Below are positions 61,019 to 64,000 of a stretch of DNA of 64,000 nucleotides, one piece after another (the stretch's first letter is position 1; the number at the start of each line of letters is the position of its first letter). Source of the DNA: Aliiglaciecola lipolytica E3. GTDB lineage: Bacteria > Pseudomonadota > Gammaproteobacteria > Enterobacterales > Alteromonadaceae. The stretch covers positions 434,001-498,000 of the forward strand of contig NZ_BAEN01000076.1 in assembly GCF_000314975.1 (NCBI RefSeq), given 5' to 3'. The notes beneath the pieces were generated by a model. The model worked only from the letters and a program-made list of their open reading frames with translations, had not been told where the DNA came from and did no database searches. The translations under genes and the position numbers were made by a program.

Positions 61019-64000
61019 ATGTTTAAACTAAAAAAAATATCGGAGTCAATGGTTATCGCTTTTAGCGGTTACTTAATTGCCAGCTCTTGTGCATATGCTC
61101 AAGAGGATAAATCTGAAGAAGTAGAACGTATATCTGTCGTTGGGTCCAATATTAAAGGCAGCACAATGACAAGTGTACTGCCTATCACTGAGCTTAATGC
61201 TGAAGATATTGCCACAACTGGAGCCCTAATCGGAGATGAATTACTGCGTTCAATTCCACAGATTGGTGCTGTCGGTTTTACCGGCACTCGTGGCGGTAAT
61301 ACAGGCACAAATGCCGCTCGTGGCGATATTGGTTCGGTCAACCTTAGAAGCATCGGGGAGGGGAATACACTCGTTCTGTTAAATGGCCGTCGAATGGTAA
61401 ATCATCCTATTACGCAAACCAATTTCGGAGTCCCAGTTACCTCTGTAAACTCAAATACGCTCCCCGTTTCAGGACTTGCTCGCGTGGAGGTCCTGCGTGA
61501 TGGCGCGGGTGCACTTTATGGTGCAGATGCTGTGGCTGGTGTAGTTAATTATGTAACTAAAACGAATTTTGAAGGCGCTAACCTTAATGTGCGATTCGGA
61601 GCTGAACAAGGCACAAACCGAAACGATTTCACGATTTCAGGTAACAAAGGGTTTGAGTTCAATGACGGAAAAAGCTTTTTATTGATTAGTGCGAACTACG
61701 CTAAAAATAAAGGGGTAATGGCATCTGAAAATGATTTCTCTAGCAATCAAGATTTGCGCTCAAGAGCACCTGAAGAGTTTGCTGGCGATACCGATTTTGA
61801 CAACCGTTCTAGTTTGGAGCCGTGGGCAGATTTACACTTTATTGGACTTGATAGCAGTATAGACGATTACATTATTCGCCCCGTCACTTATTTGTCTGAC
61901 TCAGGAAATCAACAAGACGCTAGCACCTGCGGTGGCGGTGCGTTAGCCAGTGGCGCTGGTATTTTAGGCGACGTCTGTCTTGAGGATGCTAGCAGCCATG
62001 ATCGCGCTTTACGTCCAAATCGCAATGAAGACCGAACGCTTGTTCCAGACATTGATCGCTTGAATCTGTATATCAATTTTACACATCAATTAAACGACGA
62101 TATCGAATATTATAATGAGTCAACTTATTACAGCTCGAAAACACAACGCCAGTGGGAGCAGTCTGCAATATTAAGTAACGGTACTTTTGACGTGCCAGCA
62201 GATAGCTACTGGAATCCCTTTGGTCCGGTTACCTTCGATGATGGACGTGTAAACCCTAATCGTATCGCTGGGCTGGATACGTCTATCGTTCCAGAAGAAG
62301 GCTTGGCCTATAATCTTATTATTCGTCCTACTGATGTCGGTCCCCGTCAAGTCGAAGTGAAAAGTACTAGTTTTCGATTCTTAAATGGTCTTCGTGGTAC
62401 TTATAACAATTGGGATTGGGACAGCGGGTTGTTGTACAGCGAAGCTAAAACTGATGATAATATGAGTAATCGTATCAGCTCTCCATTGCTATTAGCGCAA
62501 TTGAGTTTAGATACTCCGGATGCTTATAACCCTTTCACCGGAGTGAATCCGAATGATCCTTCCAGTGTCATTGATTTAAGCCCGAATCCCCAATCTAGTA
62601 TTGACCCATTTCTTACGACTGCTCAGCGAAGTGCAAAAACCAAGTTGACGTTAGTGGATTTCAAAGCCTCCCATCCGTTTATATTTGAGTTACCCGGTGG
62701 TGATGCAGGTATTGCTGTGGGTTTTGAATGGAGAAAAGAAGAATTAGTTGAAAATAATAGTGATAATTTTGATGGCACAATTCCGTTTGTTGAAGGAAAC
62801 GCCGACCCTGTTAATCTAAGTAGTTTGCAAGGAAGTAGTGTTAGATTAGATGTTTCAGGCGAACGAAAAGTGTTCTCTGCTTTTGGTGAACTTGCATTGC
62901 CTCTACTCGCTGATATTCCTGCTGTTTACAGTTTAGATATGCAGTTAGCTGTGCGTTACGAGAATTTTAGTGACATCGGAAGTATCACTCGACCAAAACT
63001 CGCGTTATCGTGGTTTCCAGTCGAATCATTCCAAGTTCGAGCTGCTGCTTCAAAGGGATTCAGAGCGCCAAACTTAATTCAACTTAACTCACCAGGTGCA
63101 ACCCTCACCACAAGTGTCGATGACTTTGCAGAGAATTCACTAGATGAAAATGGCAATGTGGTTGTTAATACCACTACTTTGTCAGATGGTGGACCTGGAA
63201 ACGGTAACTACAACTTGAGCACTGCTGGTAATACAGAATTAAAACCGGAAAAAAGTGAAAATATTAGTGTCGGATTTACCTTGCAACCGATTGATGGTTT
63301 GACCTTAACCTATGATTGGTGGGAAGTAGAAACAAACGACACAGTGGGTGTGTTAAGTGACGAAAATATATCTCGTCTAGATTTAATCGCAAGAGCAAAT
63401 GGTTCATCGAATCCAGATGTCATTCGAGGTCAAGCAGATGAAGATAATCCGCTAGGTGAGATAATCCAAATAAATCGTCGATATGAAAACTTAAATACGC
63501 GGACGATTACGGGTTACGACATTAGTGCCAATTATGTATTAAATACTTCGTCGGGTAAGTTTGAAGCTATGCTAAATGGCGCCAGAACACTGAAATTTGA
63601 TCAAGTTGCTGGTGGTGATGCGTTAACGATAGTGAATGCTGGCGCTCCAGAAGACGTGTTGGGTTCTGATGTAGGTGACATTGTTGGCACAAGCAGTATC
63701 CCAGAATGGCAAGCTACAGCCTCATTAAAATGGAAATCAACTGATGGCTTATGGGGAGCGGGTGTATTTGCTAAATATGTCGGTGATGTGCTCAATACCA
63801 GTGTCAGCAAGGTCGTCGATACAGGGACTATTTTTTATAATATGCCGTCTCAGACTCGGGTAAATTTGTCTGTTACGCGAAATGACTTTATGGGGTACGA
63901 AGGGCTACGCTTTACATTTGGTATCAATAATATCGCTGACAAAGAACCTCCTTTGGCGGATACCACTTTTGGCTATGATGGTTCACTACATTCAAGTCGA
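61019..64000 (+). CDS. TonB-dependent outer-membrane receptor, 3' end beyond window
   Basis: An open frame of about 994 codons starts at ATG 61019 and runs off the window. It has a signal peptide (to about ...CAYAQE), and VERISVVGSNIKG is a possible TonB-box region. Plug-domain motifs are visible: LVLLNGRRM, ARVEVLRDGAGALYGADAVAGVVNYVTK. Barrel strands continue to FTFGINNIADKEPPLADTTFGYDG, the usual sequence near the C-terminus, so only about 10-20 residues are missing. It lies after the peptide-hydrolase pair, so a peptide or amino-acid-derived ligand is possible. Confidence 0.9.
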   Translation, partial: MFKLKKISESMVIAFSGYLIASSCAYAQEDKSEEVERISVVGSNIKGSTMTSVLPITELNAEDIATTGALIGDELLRSIPQIGAVGFTGTRGGNTGTNAARGDIGSVNLRSIGEGNTLVLLNGRRMVNHPITQTNFGVPVTSVNSNTLPVSGLARVEVLRDGAGALYGADAVAGVVNYVTKTNFEGANLNVRFGAEQGTNRNDFTISGNKGFEFNDGKSFLLISANYAKNKGVMASENDFSSNQDLRSRAPEEFAGDTDFDNRSSLEPWADLHFIGLDSSIDDYIIRPVTYLSDSGNQQDASTCGGGALASGAGILGDVCLEDASSHDRALRPNRNEDRTLVPDIDRLNLYINFTHQLNDDIEYYNESTYYSSKTQRQWEQSAILSNGTFDVPADSYWNPFGPVTFDDGRVNPNRIAGLDTSIVPEEGLAYNLIIRPTDVGPRQVEVKSTSFRFLNGLRGTYNNWDWDSGLLYSEAKTDDNMSNRISSPLLLAQLSLDTPDAYNPFTGVNPNDPSSVIDLSPNPQSSIDPFLTTAQRSAKTKLTLVDFKASHPFIFELPGGDAGIAVGFEWRKEELVENNSDNFDGTIPFVEGNADPVNLSSLQGSSVRLDVSGERKVFSAFGELALPLLADIPAVYSLDMQLAVRYENFSDIGSITRPKLALSWFPVESFQVRAAASKGFRAPNLIQLNSPGATLTTSVDDFAENSLDENGNVVVNTTTLSDGGPGNGNYNLSTAGNTELKPEKSENISVGFTLQPIDGLTLTYDWWEVETNDTVGVLSDENISRLDLIARANGSSNPDVIRGQADEDNPLGEIIQINRRYENLNTRTITGYDISANYVLNTSSGKFEAMLNGARTLKFDQVAGGDALTIVNAGAPEDVLGSDVGDIVGTSSIPEWQATASLKWKSTDGLWGAGVFAKYVGDVLNTSVSKVVDTGTIFYNMPSQTRVNLSVTRNDFMGYEGLRFTFGINNIADKEPPLADTTFGYDGSLHSSR

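Overview
The window looks like chromosomal DNA of a marine gammaproteobacterium of the Alteromonadales (Alteromonas/Paraglaciecola/Glaciecola-like). The basis is a moderately AT-rich composition, several large TonB-dependent receptors, Met/His-rich periplasmic copper proteins and multihaem cytochromes. The genus is an inference; no rRNA or tRNA gene was found to fix it.

Region 1 (1-15.5 kb) is a metal-response and electron-transfer island read on the + strand. It holds a porin, a dihaem cytochrome c, Met-rich periplasmic proteins, a Spy-like lipoprotein, and a linked set of membrane flavo-FeS reductase, b-type cytochrome and seven-haem cytochrome c. A permease, a MerR regulator, a CopA-type P-ATPase and small copper-cluster genes follow. 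MerR-type promoters (19-bp spacer) precede both halves. Between the halves lies a scar in which the N-terminus of a [NiFe]-hydrogenase maturation protease is fused out of frame to the last residues of HypE, so a hydrogenase cluster was probably once here. The island ends in a frameshifted, truncated glutamate dehydrogenase.

Region 2 (15.5-35.3 kb) is a patchwork of copper genes. A four-gene minus-strand operon begins with an open but apparently chimeric CopL-like/CopA/CopB gene and continues with a channel, a DUF305 protein and a glutaredoxin-membrane fusion. Intact copA-copB (multicopper oxidase plus outer-membrane protein with 93-bp repeats), an APC transporter, a cytochrome c and Met-rich proteins follow. 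Next is a TonB receptor diverging from a HutC-type GntR regulator, with two PepSY reductase genes and a Cys/His-rich CopL-like protein. A PhoH fragment marks the far edge.

Region 3 (35.4-51.9 kb) looks like an envelope-remodelling regulon. A PmrAB/QseBC-like two-component system is surrounded by an Omp85-type protein, a COG4705 membrane protein, a DUF5916 outer-membrane protein, an LTA-synthase-like enzyme, EptA-DgkA, a divergent second EptA-like protein, a lipin-type HAD phosphatase and a GT2-GT39-GtrA glycosylation set. CTTAAG-type direct repeats or half-sites precede nearly every transcription unit, which suggests one regulator for the block.

Region 4 (52-64 kb) is amino-acid and peptide metabolism: a class III aminotransferase, a PLP decarboxylase, a LysR regulator, a glutamate symporter, an M14 carboxypeptidase, a D-aminoacylase and a TonB receptor that runs off the window end. 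A 52-residue gene with a strong ribosome-binding site lies before the receptor.
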